Assembly: GCA_964521715.1 (NCBI GenBank)
Contig: CAZFSS010000010.1
Location: 71,161-135,160 of the forward strand
DNA length: 64,000 nucleotides
From: DAOVRD01 sp964521715
GTDB lineage: Bacteria > Planctomycetota > Brocadiia > SM23-32
Direction of reading: 5' to 3'
The notes under the pieces were generated by a model. It was not told the origin of the DNA. It saw nothing but the letters and a program-made list of their open reading frames with translations, and searched no databases. The position numbers and the translations under genes are program-made. Shown here one piece after another: positions 42,599-51,838 of this stretch. How positions within the stretch are numbered: position 1 is the stretch's first letter; each line of letters opens with the position of its first letter.

Positions 42599-43300
42599 TC
42601 AGCCGCGGGGGTGAAGGCGCCGCAACCTCTCGTGGCAGGCCCGGGCCACGTCCGGCCGTCCCAGCCGCGCGAAGCCGTCGGCGATCCTCGACATCAGCTC
42701 GAAGGTCACCTCGCGCCGTCGCTCGTGCGGGGTCGCCTTGGGTGCGTCCACGCGCCGGCGGACGTGCAGGGGCTCGCCGAAACAGAGCGAGATGGGCGCG
42801 GGCCGGGGCAGGGGACGGCCGCGGCCCCAGGCGCCATAGGCGCCGCAGATCGTGACGGGAACCAGCGGCGCTCCGGTGCGGAGGGCAAGCGTTGCCGCGC
42901 CCTCCTTGGGTTCTTCGAGCAGGCCGTCGTGTGTGCGGCCCCCTTCGGGGAAGATGCCGCAGACGTGGCCCTCTTGCAGCGCGCGGACCATCCGGGCCAG
43001 TGCGGTCGGTTCGGGTCCGTCCAGGTCAATGGGGATCGTCCCGGCCAGCCGCATCAACGTGCCCAGGACGGGCATGTTGCAGAAGTAGTCCCAGCCCAGG
43101 AAGATCACGCGGCGGCTCGCGGCCATGCTGATCAGCACCGGATCGTACCAGCTCTGGTGATTGGCGGCCAGGATGGCGGGCCCTTCGCGCGGCACGTTCT
43201 CCGCCCCGTACCACCTGAAGCGATGCATGGCGGCGAAGTACGGGAAGAACAAAGCGCGCGCAAGGCGGTCGGTCCACGGATTGTCAGAGGCTCGACCCAT
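42599..43300 (-). CDS. 1-acylglycerol-3-phosphate O-acyltransferase-like (PlsC family)
   Basis: 233 residues. The catalytic H-x4-D motif is at H48-D53 (NHQSWYDP), followed by the glycerol-phosphate-binding FPEGGRTHDG and VPVTICGAYG. It acylates lysophosphatidic acid or a related lipid at the inner face of the membrane. The ATG overlaps the 3' end of the upstream MFS gene by 17 bp, so the two are probably translated together. Confidence 0.88.
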   Translation of the reverse strand: MGRASDNPWTDRLARALFFPYFAAMHRFRWYGAENVPREGPAILAANHQSWYDPVLISMAASRRVIFLGWDYFCNMPVLGTLMRLAGTIPIDLDGPEPTALARMVRALQEGHVCGIFPEGGRTHDGLLEEPKEGAATLALRTGAPLVPVTICGAYGAWGRGRPLPRPAPISLCFGEPLHVRRRVDAPKATPHERRREVTFELMSRIADGFARLGRPDVARACHERLRRLHPRG

Positions 43301-44576
43301 CGGCTGGCCTCACCTTGTAGATGCAGACCAGGCCCATGCTCAGCAGCACGGTCTGTAGCAGCAGGCCCAGGCGGTAGCCGCCGGCCTCGATGCCGGGGAT
43401 ACGCAGGTCGGCCACCACGCCGAAGGCCACCGGCCCGATGATGGAGAGCTTGTGGCCGACGTTGTAGAGACCGAAGTACTTGCCGATCTGGCCGGGCGGC
43501 GCGAGCTCCACCAACAGCTTGCGGCCGGCCACCCACATCGTGCTGAGGCCGTATCCGCCCAGCAATATGAAACCCACGATGAAGACCGGGAAGCTGCGGG
43601 ATGTGCCCCCGATGAGCAGGGCGGCCAGCACGCAGATCCCCGCCGATATCATCGTCCTGCGCGGACCGAACCTGTCGCTGAGCAGTCCGCCCGCGACGGC
43701 CAGCAGCCCCGCCGCCAGCGAGAAGGGCAGCATCCACAGGAGCGTCTGACGCTCGTCGAGGCCGAAGACGTTCACCAGGTAGGGCGCATAGGCGACTATG
43801 CCCGTGTTGAGTGCGTCGACGCACAGGAAGTTGCCCAGCAGGAAGAGCATGACGGGCCTGTGGCGCGGCAGCGCGCGAACGGTGACCAGCACGCGCTTGG
43901 AGGCGAGCCGCAGAATGCCCGTGCCGCGGGGCGTCCGCTTCGTAGCGGGCTTCTCGGGGACGAACAGCAGCAGCGGCAGGCTGAAGAGCAGGAAGAGCGC
44001 CGCCGCCGTCGCGAACACCGGCCTGAGCGGGTGCTCGCCGTAAGCCTGCCCGTAACGGGCGACGACGAAGAAGCCGATGGGGATCGCGAAGGCCGTCCCC
44101 GCGTAGCCGAGTCCGACCCCCATGCCGCTCACCGCGCCCAGCTTCTCGCGGGGCGCCAGCGTGGGGAGGAGGCTATCGTAGAAAGTCAGGGAGAGATTGT
44201 AGCAGAAGTTGGCGACGAAGAAGAACGCCAGGATGAGCCATGCCGTCCCCGCCGCGCTCATCGCCGCGCAGGAGGCGCATGCCAGGACGGTCAGGACAAC
44301 CAGATAGCGCTTGGGCCGGCCCGTCCGGTCGGACGCCTCGCCGGCGAACGGCAGGAGCAGGCCGCTGAGGACGAGCGAGGCGGCCATGGTGATGAAGGTG
44401 TACTTCTCGACGCCCGTGAATCCCTTCACGTGCAGCGCGATGGCGTAGGACACGACGAGGGCGGAGTAGATCGTGTTGGCGAAGTCGTAGAGCGCCCAAC
44501 TGACCGCCCGGCCCCAGAGGACCCTGTGTGGGCTTCCGCGGCGGCCTTCGTGCAGCTCGGTGGTAGGTCCCTTCAT
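43284..44576 (-). CDS. MFS transporter, UMF1 type
   Basis: 430 residues with 12 predicted membrane segments. The N-terminal SWALYDFANTIYSALVVSYAI is the hallmark of the UMF1 (Atg22-like) MFS group, followed by the MFS loop SDRTGRPKRY between segments 2 and 3 and the symmetric SDRFGPRRT later. Substrate is unknown; the yeast relative exports amino acids from the vacuole. It stands between the PHP gene (28 bp) and plsC (overlapping) in a likely operon. Confidence 0.85.
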   Translation of the reverse strand: MKGPTTELHEGRRGSPHRVLWGRAVSWALYDFANTIYSALVVSYAIALHVKGFTGVEKYTFITMAASLVLSGLLLPFAGEASDRTGRPKRYLVVLTVLACASCAAMSAAGTAWLILAFFFVANFCYNLSLTFYDSLLPTLAPREKLGAVSGMGVGLGYAGTAFAIPIGFFVVARYGQAYGEHPLRPVFATAAALFLLFSLPLLLFVPEKPATKRTPRGTGILRLASKRVLVTVRALPRHRPVMLFLLGNFLCVDALNTGIVAYAPYLVNVFGLDERQTLLWMLPFSLAAGLLAVAGGLLSDRFGPRRTMISAGICVLAALLIGGTSRSFPVFIVGFILLGGYGLSTMWVAGRKLLVELAPPGQIGKYFGLYNVGHKLSIIGPVAFGVVADLRIPGIEAGGYRLGLLLQTVLLSMGLVCIYKVRPADGSSL

Positions 44577-44604
44577 CGTGGCGACACCACGGCGTCCGGG
44601 GGAG

Positions 44605-45495
44605 TCACTCGCCGTCCCTCGGTTCCATGAGTGCGTTGGTCCAGGCCAAGCGACCGTGCTCGTCTTCGATCTCGACGCGCAGGTAGGCGTGTCGACCGGT
44701 CACTGCAAACTCTCCCTCCGTCACGGTCTTGCCCGTGCCCGCGAAGACGCGGTCGCCCCACGCAGTGTTGTCCACCAGGCGTATCATGCTCACGGGACTG
44801 GTGCGGACGCTGATCCGGCCCTGCTCGACGTGGATGCTCTTGAACAGGGGGCCCTGCGTTGAGTAGAAGCTGCCCGCCTGGATGCTGTTCAGGATGCTGT
44901 CCCGGTTCAGCGCCGGGGCAGAGACCATGATCCAGCCGCCGTCCCAGGGCTCATTGCCGTTCAGGTGGGCATCGTCAACGCTGAACGCCAGGGTCCTCGG
45001 ATCCTCCGCCAGCATGCGGTCCCAGTGGTAAGTGCTGAGGGACTTGCCATTCAGGTAGTTGCAGATGTGGTTGTAGGCTTCGACGCCGTCGAACGCGTGT
45101 CTGAGGGAGTCCGCAACGCTGTTGCCGCTCCAGCAGGGATGTGCGAGCACGACGATGGCCCCGGCCTGCTGCAGGTGCGTAAACTGCTGATCGAACGAGA
45201 CGCCGTTGAGCAGCGATCCGCTGTAGCCGAGTCCGAGCGCGTGGAACCATGCACCGGTTCCGTCAACGCCGTCTATCTCCACGCCATTCAGTGCAAGCAG
45301 GGGCAAGTCCGGCTGACCCTCGATGTCGGCCACGCGTCCGTGGTCCGTGATGAAGACGAAGTCGTAGCCTCGCTCGGCGTACATGGTCGCGACGGTACGG
45401 TAGTCCTTCCCGCCGTCGGAGAACGTCGTGTGGATGTGGGCGTTGCCTTTGAACCACGGGCCGTCAGCGTTGCACCTGTCCGCAATCGGCTGCAT
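44605..45495 (-). CDS. PHP-domain metal-dependent phosphoesterase
   Basis: 296 residues. Motifs in order: GNAHIHTTFSDGG (metal ligands H20, H22, D27), YDFVFITDHGRV, GVEIDG, VVLAHPCWSG and SVDDAHL, matching the four PHP motifs. The C-terminal ~90 residues are a beta domain (ISVRTSPVSMIRLVDNTAWG). Cytoplasmic, no signal. A likely substrate is a phosphoester or a nucleotide-linked compound. It lies 47 bp after the GH2-type gene. Confidence 0.85.
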   Translation of the reverse strand: MQPIADRCNADGPWFKGNAHIHTTFSDGGKDYRTVATMYAERGYDFVFITDHGRVADIEGQPDLPLLALNGVEIDGVDGTGAWFHALGLGYSGSLLNGVSFDQQFTHLQQAGAIVVLAHPCWSGNSVADSLRHAFDGVEAYNHICNYLNGKSLSTYHWDRMLAEDPRTLAFSVDDAHLNGNEPWDGGWIMVSAPALNRDSILNSIQAGSFYSTQGPLFKSIHVEQGRISVRTSPVSMIRLVDNTAWGDRVFAGTGKTVTEGEFAVTGRHAYLRVEIEDEHGRLAWTNALMEPRDGE

Positions 45496-45542
45496 GTCTT
45501 CCTCGCCGCAACAGGGGAGCGCTCGAGCGCCGCTCTCCGGGG

Positions 45543-48500
45543 CTACTGCCCGAACGCGGCGCCCATGTTGCGCAGGACGTTGGAGTAGATCGCCACCTTC
45601 TTCTGGACGTTCTCCTCGGTGTCCTCCCTCGCGTAGTCGACCTGGTTGAGGACGATGCCGCCCTTGCCGAGGGGGTACTTGACCAGGCCGCCGGGCTTGG
45701 TCAGGAGCACGACCCGGCCGTCGAAGTCGTCCGGCACGCGGCGGAACAGCTCGACGTTGTCAATCCCCACGAGCTTCTTGTCGGAGGTGCCGGGGTGGAA
45801 GCTCTTGATCCTGATCGTGACCGTCGAGGCCGTGCGCGGCTCGAAGTTGATCTCTTGCTTCCCGGTGATCGGCGCCATGGCGAAAGGCACGGCCGTGGCC
45901 TCGTCGCCGTCGAAGATCACTTCGATGTCCTTCGCGAAGTAGTAGCTGCCGCTGCCCCAGATGTCCATGTGCGTGAACGTCTCGGGCCGGTCGTAGAGGA
46001 AGTCGACCTGCGGCGGCTGCTCGCCTTCGCCGAAGTAGCAGATGTACTGCCAGAAGTCCTCGTTGGTCAGGCCATTGGTGAGCTTGGTCAGGTACTCGTT
46101 GCCGACCTTTCCGAACGACGCGATCTCCCGGCCGTCCACCACGGAGGTGAAGGTGCGGTCCGAGACCCAGAACAGGTGGGCCCAGGGGGCAAGCACCTCG
46201 TTGCTCACCATGTTGACGTCGCGATCGCTCAGGCCGAGCAGCAGGGGATCCGCCCTGGCCTGGAGCACGACGGCTTCCCGGCGGAAGGGCCGGATGCGGT
46301 GCCGGAAGCCGACCAGCTCGTTGAACGCATCCAGGCCCTCCTCGTCCAGGCCGACCAGCATCAGCCATCCGCCGTCATTGCAGAACGAGAGCACCTCCTG
46401 CTTCCGTTCGTTGAGGCCCGCGAGGGCCTGGGGCGTGGCTCGCACGATGCGGACGTTCGCCTCGCGCGCAAGGGCCGCGTCCAGGTCCGCCGCGCGGTCG
46501 CACTTCACGCCCACCTGGTCCAGAAAGGCGCCCAGTTGCCCGTCATCGGCCAGGTACGCCACGGTCTTTCCCGGTTTGGCCTCTGCTTTCTGCGCCGCCC
46601 AGGCCAGCATGTTGTGGAGAAGGCGATCGGCGACGGGCTCGACGCCGAGCTTTTCGGCCACCAGCATCTGGCAGAGCAGGTAGCTGCCGCGGCCGACGGG
46701 GATCTCGAGCATGGGCGCAAGCCCGAGCTCGTGCCCGGCCTGGACCAGGGAGATGGCGCCGCTGCCGGCGGATGCGTAGCTCAGGCCGAAGGACGTCTCA
46801 TCGCCCGCCCAGGTGAAGAAGTCCCGTTCCTTCAGCCCGTCCAGCACGGGATGGGCCAGCGCCACGGGGAAGGCTATTCGGCCGGACTGCCCGCCGGCCG
46901 CGCGGAACTCCGGACGCGGCGCCTCGTCCGGCCTTTGCCCTGCCAGATGAACGCCGCTCACCGGCAGGTCGTCGCCCTCGAGCGCGTGTTGCTGCCTGAG
47001 CAGGATGGCCGTCTTGCCGGCCTGGACGAAGGTCCGGATCGCCTGCGCCTCCGCGTCCTTGTTCTCCTCGCTCAGGGCGCTGCTGCCGATGAGCAACACC
47101 TTGGCTGCGTCGGGCAGCCCGTCCAGCGCCTTCACCGCCGTGTGCGGCTGCCCGATCCCGTCCAGCCATGCGTTCACGGTTCCCTCGGGGTCGTAGACGC
47201 AGAGCCCGTCGGCGTCGAGCCCGTCGATCCTGCCCAGCGGCGGCAGCACGCTGACGGGTCTGGTGTCGTGGAAGACGCGCTCTCCGCGCGCGTACAGCTC
47301 GATTTCGAGCTCGCCGTCGGCCCGGGCCTTCACGGCGGGCAGTTGAGCTTCGAGGGAGTCCTGTTCAGCGCGCCCCGGCGGCACCTGGTAGGTCTTTTCG
47401 CCGGCGGCGGCCTCGCGGCCGTCCAGCACGACCTTCCACTTTAGCGTGAGGGCATCATCCAGGTGGCCGTCGTTGAAGACCTTGATGGTGCGCTGCATGG
47501 TGGAGCCGGGGTAGAAGCAGGAGTTGTACTCGCGCACGAAGGCCGCTCGGGGCTCGAACGAGACCAGCGCCTCGGGCAGCGCGCCGACCCACGGGCAGAT
47601 GGCGGTCACGCCCTGCCAGCGTGCGCCCTCGACGCCGATGCGGGCGTAACGCGCCGCCGCCTCGTTGGCGTGACTCTTGCCGCGGTACACGTCGGGCCCG
47701 CCGACCCAGGCCATGGCGGACACGTTGCCCGCGTAGTAGAAGACTTCGCCTTGGACGAGCGGCCGCTTGCCGTCCCAGGCGTACTGGTCCATGCTCCGGT
47801 CCCAGGTTCCGGTCGGCACCCACTCGCCCTCTCTGAGCCCGTAGGAGTAGGACTCGGTGGGGACGGAGCTGCCCTCGGGCCAGGTGTAGTGCTGGCAGTT
47901 GATTTCCCCACGGCGGTTCAGGTCGCCCGCGCCGTCCTCGAAGCTAGCGCGCGTGGGGTCGAGTTCCCTGGCCAGGTCGCTGAGCTCCTGGGCTTTGGCC
48001 ATCCACTTCAGGTTGTCCTGCGCGTTGTAGGCCAGGCGCGCCGTGATGAAGATCATCTCGTTGCCGAGGCTGTACATCATCACGCTCGGGTGGTTCCGGT
48101 AGGCCGTGACGACCTGCCGGACGTGGTTCTTGAAGTTCTCCCACACGAGCGGGTTGGCCAGGTTGTGCGTGATGAACATCCCGTCGATGCAGGTCGAGAG
48201 CCGTCCCGGCACGCCGTAACGGTCGAAGAAGTCCAGCGCCCTCTCCCGGCAGCCCCAGAGCCCGTCGCTGTCGCTGCCGATGCGATGGAAGCGGTCCTTG
48301 TGGGCGTGGTAGCTCTCCAGCCACTGCTCCTGGGTCTCGACGTGGCCCACGTCCACCCAGTTCCAGAAGTGCCAGGCGATGCCGTTCAGCAGGAAGTCCT
48401 TGCCCTCGATGGACACCTCGCGGAAGCCGAACAGCTCCTCCTGGACGTCGATCGGCTTGCCGCCGCGGCTCACCGTGGTGCGCATGACGTAGAGGTCCGG

Positions 48501-49982
48501 ATGGTCCTCCGGCCACCAGAGCTTCGGATCGGCCCACGCGCCGCCGAGGGAGACGACCTCGCTGCCGCCGGCGGGCACCGCCACGTCCGCAGGTCCGAAC
48601 GCCTTTTCCACCTGGCCGGTCCTCTCGTTGACCGCTTCGCAGAGCACGGACACGTCCGCGGCTTCGCCTGTGGCGTTCGTGACCGTGACGTCTGCGTCCA
48701 GGCGCCTGTCCGCCACGCTGGTCCGGATGAAGATGTCCGACGTATAGGCCGGGCCGGTCGCGACGAGCTTGACGGGGTTGACGATGCCGACGGCCAGCCC
48801 GTCCCCTTCGCCCTTGGTGGACGGGTATATGGCGTCGACGAAACGGTAGTTCTCCTTGAAGTCCCCCTCGTAAGGCCTGTTGCGCAGGTGGTCGATCGTC
48901 TCGTTCTCGCCGGGCTCCAGGGCGTACCAACTGCTCTTGATGCCGATGGTGACGGTGTTGACCTCGCCCGGCCGGACGGCCCTCGTGACGTCCACGTCCC
49001 ATGGCACCAGGACGGACTGGCGTCCGCCGACGTACTGGCCGTTGACGAAGACGCCGGCGATCCAGTTCGTCCCACTGAAGTGCAGATGGAAGCCCTGTCC
49101 CTCGAATTCGGCGGGCACTTCGACGCGGGCGCGGTAGAGCAGCCGATGGCCGAACTTCAGGTCGGCGCGGCTGCGCGCGTCGCCCGGCACTTCGATGCCG
49201 CGCCATTTCAGCTCGTACTCTTCCGGCCGCGGCAGGGCCTTGACCGGCTCGTAAGTGTCCTTGTCCATGTCGGGGTCGTCGTATCGCGCGACCTGCCACG
49301 GCCCGTCGAGCGGCAGCTCGGGCCTCGTGGCGTCGGCGCCGCGCGCGGGCAGCCGGAAGACCTGCTCGGCGGCCCGGCGGTCGATCTCTGCGTCGTACTG
49401 CTGGCCGGGGCGCAGGAGGCCGTCCGGCGTGAAGCTCCCCTGGCCCTCGACGAACGCGATGCAGTCCAGGGCGATGATGAGCCTGCCGTCCCGTCCCGGC
49501 TCGACGCAGCGGATGTCCAGCGCGTTGCGTCCCTCCCGGAGGTCGACCGAGCCGAGCTTGCCCCAGCCGACCTCCGCCCAGACGCCGATCTCCAGCAGGT
49601 TGGCGGTCAGGTCTTCGGGGCCGAAGCGAGTCCATTCGCCCCCGTTGACGCGCCACTGGAGCGGCGCCCGGACGCCCTCGAACCCGAGGCGGAGCCAGAG
49701 CTCGTAGGACCCGGCCATCGGTGCGTTCGCCTCGTAGGAGAGGGCCATCCCGCCCTCCGGCATGGGATCGGGGACCTGATCCTTGCCGAGCCCCACGTGG
49801 AGCCACTTGCCGTCTGAGAAGACGGGTCCCCAGCTCTGGACTTCGTACTCGAAGCTGGCGCGCGAGGGGCTCTCGCCCTCGAGCCAGATGACGATCGGTC
49901 CCTTCGCCGCCGGCTGGGCGGCTGCGTTCACGCAGGCCGTGACGGTTAGAAGTGCCAGGCCAAGCAGGAATGTGCGCGCCAT
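45543..49982 (-). CDS. Very large exported GH2-type glycoside hydrolase
   Basis: 1479 residues. A Sec signal peptide (MARTFLLGLALLTVTACVNAAAQ, possible lipobox TAC) leads to a ~170-residue beta-sandwich (IVIWLEGESPSRAS, carbohydrate-binding style). Then come the GH2 sugar-binding domain (~210-420), an immunoglobulin-like domain and the TIM-barrel. Acid/base E642 lies in MMYSLGNEM and the likely nucleophile E746 in PLVQGEVFYY. After ~880 an alpha/beta domain (KVLLIGSSALSEENKDAEAQAIRTF, glutamine-amidotransferase-like) is repeated in part. It probably acts on a plant or algal polysaccharide as a beta-galactosidase/glucuronidase relative; substrate unresolved. Confidence 0.85.
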   Translation of the reverse strand: MARTFLLGLALLTVTACVNAAAQPAAKGPIVIWLEGESPSRASFEYEVQSWGPVFSDGKWLHVGLGKDQVPDPMPEGGMALSYEANAPMAGSYELWLRLGFEGVRAPLQWRVNGGEWTRFGPEDLTANLLEIGVWAEVGWGKLGSVDLREGRNALDIRCVEPGRDGRLIIALDCIAFVEGQGSFTPDGLLRPGQQYDAEIDRRAAEQVFRLPARGADATRPELPLDGPWQVARYDDPDMDKDTYEPVKALPRPEEYELKWRGIEVPGDARSRADLKFGHRLLYRARVEVPAEFEGQGFHLHFSGTNWIAGVFVNGQYVGGRQSVLVPWDVDVTRAVRPGEVNTVTIGIKSSWYALEPGENETIDHLRNRPYEGDFKENYRFVDAIYPSTKGEGDGLAVGIVNPVKLVATGPAYTSDIFIRTSVADRRLDADVTVTNATGEAADVSVLCEAVNERTGQVEKAFGPADVAVPAGGSEVVSLGGAWADPKLWWPEDHPDLYVMRTTVSRGGKPIDVQEELFGFREVSIEGKDFLLNGIAWHFWNWVDVGHVETQEQWLESYHAHKDRFHRIGSDSDGLWGCRERALDFFDRYGVPGRLSTCIDGMFITHNLANPLVWENFKNHVRQVVTAYRNHPSVMMYSLGNEMIFITARLAYNAQDNLKWMAKAQELSDLARELDPTRASFEDGAGDLNRRGEINCQHYTWPEGSSVPTESYSYGLREGEWVPTGTWDRSMDQYAWDGKRPLVQGEVFYYAGNVSAMAWVGGPDVYRGKSHANEAAARYARIGVEGARWQGVTAICPWVGALPEALVSFEPRAAFVREYNSCFYPGSTMQRTIKVFNDGHLDDALTLKWKVVLDGREAAAGEKTYQVPPGRAEQDSLEAQLPAVKARADGELEIELYARGERVFHDTRPVSVLPPLGRIDGLDADGLCVYDPEGTVNAWLDGIGQPHTAVKALDGLPDAAKVLLIGSSALSEENKDAEAQAIRTFVQAGKTAILLRQQHALEGDDLPVSGVHLAGQRPDEAPRPEFRAAGGQSGRIAFPVALAHPVLDGLKERDFFTWAGDETSFGLSYASAGSGAISLVQAGHELGLAPMLEIPVGRGSYLLCQMLVAEKLGVEPVADRLLHNMLAWAAQKAEAKPGKTVAYLADDGQLGAFLDQVGVKCDRAADLDAALAREANVRIVRATPQALAGLNERKQEVLSFCNDGGWLMLVGLDEEGLDAFNELVGFRHRIRPFRREAVVLQARADPLLLGLSDRDVNMVSNEVLAPWAHLFWVSDRTFTSVVDGREIASFGKVGNEYLTKLTNGLTNEDFWQYICYFGEGEQPPQVDFLYDRPETFTHMDIWGSGSYYFAKDIEVIFDGDEATAVPFAMAPITGKQEINFEPRTASTVTIRIKSFHPGTSDKKLVGIDNVELFRRVPDDFDGRVVLLTKPGGLVKYPLGKGGIVLNQVDYAREDTEENVQKKVAIYSNVLRNMGAAFGQ

Positions 49983-50095
49983 GGGTCATCCTCCAATGCA
50001 GGCAATGCCGGCGGGCCGTTGCGGCTTCGCCCGCGCGTTCCCCCGGATTGTACGTGGCGGTCCTCCTTTATCAAGCGCAGGTGACCCCGGCCGCC

Positions 50096-50124
50096 TTGCC
50101 GAACGGGCCGGGGCGGGGTATAAA
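50096..50124 (+). promoter_or_regulatory. sigma70-type promoter of the nitrilase operon
   Basis: TTGCCG at 50096-50101, a 17-bp spacer and TATAAA at 50119-50124, 31 bp before the ATG at 50155. Confidence 0.55.
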
Positions 50125-50154
50125 GCTGGAGCCGCACACAGGAAGGGAGCGATC

Positions 50155-50919
50155 ATGCCCGGCAAGCTCAGAGTATCCGGCGTCCAGATGGCGGTGACCG
50201 ACGACGTAGCGGCCAACGAGAGCAGGATCGTCCGGGCCATTGAGCAGGCGGCTGCGGACGGTGCCGACTTCCTGCTCACGCCGGAGGGGTCGCTCTCCGG
50301 GTATCGGGCCGGCTTTGACCGGGCCGAGGTGGCCGATGCGGCCGAACGGCTCGCCGTCTGCGCTCGCGCGGCGGGCGTCGGCCTGGCCCTGGGCACCTGC
50401 TACAAGGAAGCTCAGGATGACCGGGAGTACTGCTACAACCAGGTCCGCATCTACGCGCCCGGCGGCGAGTTCCTCGGCTGCCACGCCAAGATCCTCCGGT
50501 GCAGCCCCCTGGACCACCCCGGCACGGGCGAGATGACCGACTACGTCGAGGGAACGCTGCGGACGTTCGAGCACGGCGGCGTCAGGTTCGGCGCACTGAT
50601 CTGCAACGACCTCTGGGCGACCCCCGGCTACACCACCATGCCGAACCCCTACCTGCCCTGGCAGCTCAGCCGCATGGGGGCGGAGCTCATCCTGCACGCC
50701 GTCAACTCGGGGCGCGGCCTGCGCGCCCGGCCCTTCCACGAGTCGAGCGTCGCCCTCTGGTGCCACACCCTGGCGATCCACGTCGTCGAGGTCAACGCGT
50801 CCCAGGGCGACGATCCCGTGAACGCGCGCTCGGGCGTCGTCGGACCGGACGGGGAATGGCTGGTCATGGCGGCCGACACGGGAGAGGCGCAGTTCACGTG
50901 CGACATTGTGATCGAGTGA
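50155..50919 (+). CDS. Carbon-nitrogen hydrolase (nitrilase superfamily)
   Basis: 254 residues from MPGKLRVSGVQMAV behind GGAAGGGAG; the open frame upstream crosses the promoter. The Glu-Lys-Cys triad is complete: E44 (TPEGSLSGY), K112 (CHAKILR) and C150 (ICNDLWATP). The family hydrolyses amides or nitriles, or transfers acyl groups, in the cytoplasm. The substrate may be a carbamoyl or amide-bearing sugar derivative given the next gene, but that is inference. First gene of the operon that leads into the membrane paralogues. Confidence 0.9.
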   Translation: MPGKLRVSGVQMAVTDDVAANESRIVRAIEQAAADGADFLLTPEGSLSGYRAGFDRAEVADAAERLAVCARAAGVGLALGTCYKEAQDDREYCYNQVRIYAPGGEFLGCHAKILRCSPLDHPGTGEMTDYVEGTLRTFEHGGVRFGALICNDLWATPGYTTMPNPYLPWQLSRMGAELILHAVNSGRGLRARPFHESSVALWCHTLAIHVVEVNASQGDDPVNARSGVVGPDGEWLVMAADTGEAQFTCDIVIE

Positions 50920-50956
50920 TGGTCACGCGCACCGTCAACCCGGGAGGACCGAGCAG

Positions 50957-51838
50957 ATGGGAGCCCGAAGCGAGGAGGCGAGCGGCGGGCCTTTCCGTTA
51001 CTGCCTGAACACGAGCACGATCCGCGGACAGGGCCTGGGCCTCGTGGACGAGATCGCGGTCACGGCGCGAGCCGGCTACCAGGGCATCGAGCCCTGGATA
51101 CGGGAGCTGGACCAGTATGTCGAGTCCGGCGGCGGCCTGGACGAGCTGGCCCGCCGCATCGAAGACCGGGGGCTCTCGGTCGAGAACGCCATCGGCTTCT
51201 TCGAATGGGTGGTGGACGATGACGCCTTGAGGGCGAAGGGCTTTGAGGAGGCCCGGCGCAACATGGAGATGGTCAGCCGGATCGGCTGCCGGCGCCTGGC
51301 CGCACCGCCCTACGGCGCCACAGGCGTCTCCGGCCTGGACCTGCGCCGCGCCGCCGAGCGCTACCGCGAGCTGCTTGAGCTGGGGGACCGTTACGGCGTG
51401 ACGCCCATGGTCGAGTTCTGGGGACCGTCGCAGAGCCTGGGGCGGCTGAGCGAAGCCCTCTACGTGGCGGCCGAGAGCGGCCGGCGCGACGCCTGCGTCC
51501 TGGCGGACGTCTTCCACATGTTCAAAGGCGGCAGCCCCTACGAAGGGCTCAGGCTCGTCGGGCCCGGCACGATCGCACTGCTCCACGTCAACGACTTCCC
51601 CGGCGGCCTCAAGCGGCAGGACGCCGCAGACGCGGACCGCGTTTACGCGGGAGACGGCGTTGCGCCCCTTCCGGCGATCTTCAAGGATCTGTATGACGTG
51701 GGCTTCCGCGGCCCGGTCAGCCTGGAGCTGTTCAACGAGGCCTACTGGCGGCGCGACGCGCTTGCGGTCGCCCGCACGGGCCTGGCGAAGCTCCGCGCGG
51801 TCGTCGAGGCGGCGCTCCCCAAACGAGAGGCGAGATGA
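50957..51838 (+). CDS. Sugar-phosphate isomerase/epimerase-like TIM-barrel protein
   Basis: 293 residues of the xylose-isomerase-like/AP-endonuclease-2 superfamily. Motifs: FRYCLNTSTIRGQ, ARAGYQGIEPWIREL, APPYGATG, TPMVEFWGP, DVFHMFKGG, VHVND-like LLHVNDFPGG, and GFRGPVSLELFNEAY, with several acidic and His residues at the usual metal positions. It starts 37 bp after the nitrilase. Its stop overlaps the next start as ATGA, which couples its translation to a membrane paralogue. Similar genes act in myo-inositol or rare-sugar breakdown; specificity is unknown. Confidence 0.82.
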   Translation: MGARSEEASGGPFRYCLNTSTIRGQGLGLVDEIAVTARAGYQGIEPWIRELDQYVESGGGLDELARRIEDRGLSVENAIGFFEWVVDDDALRAKGFEEARRNMEMVSRIGCRRLAAPPYGATGVSGLDLRRAAERYRELLELGDRYGVTPMVEFWGPSQSLGRLSEALYVAAESGRRDACVLADVFHMFKGGSPYEGLRLVGPGTIALLHVNDFPGGLKRQDAADADRVYAGDGVAPLPAIFKDLYDVGFRGPVSLELFNEAYWRRDALAVARTGLAKLRAVVEAALPKREAR

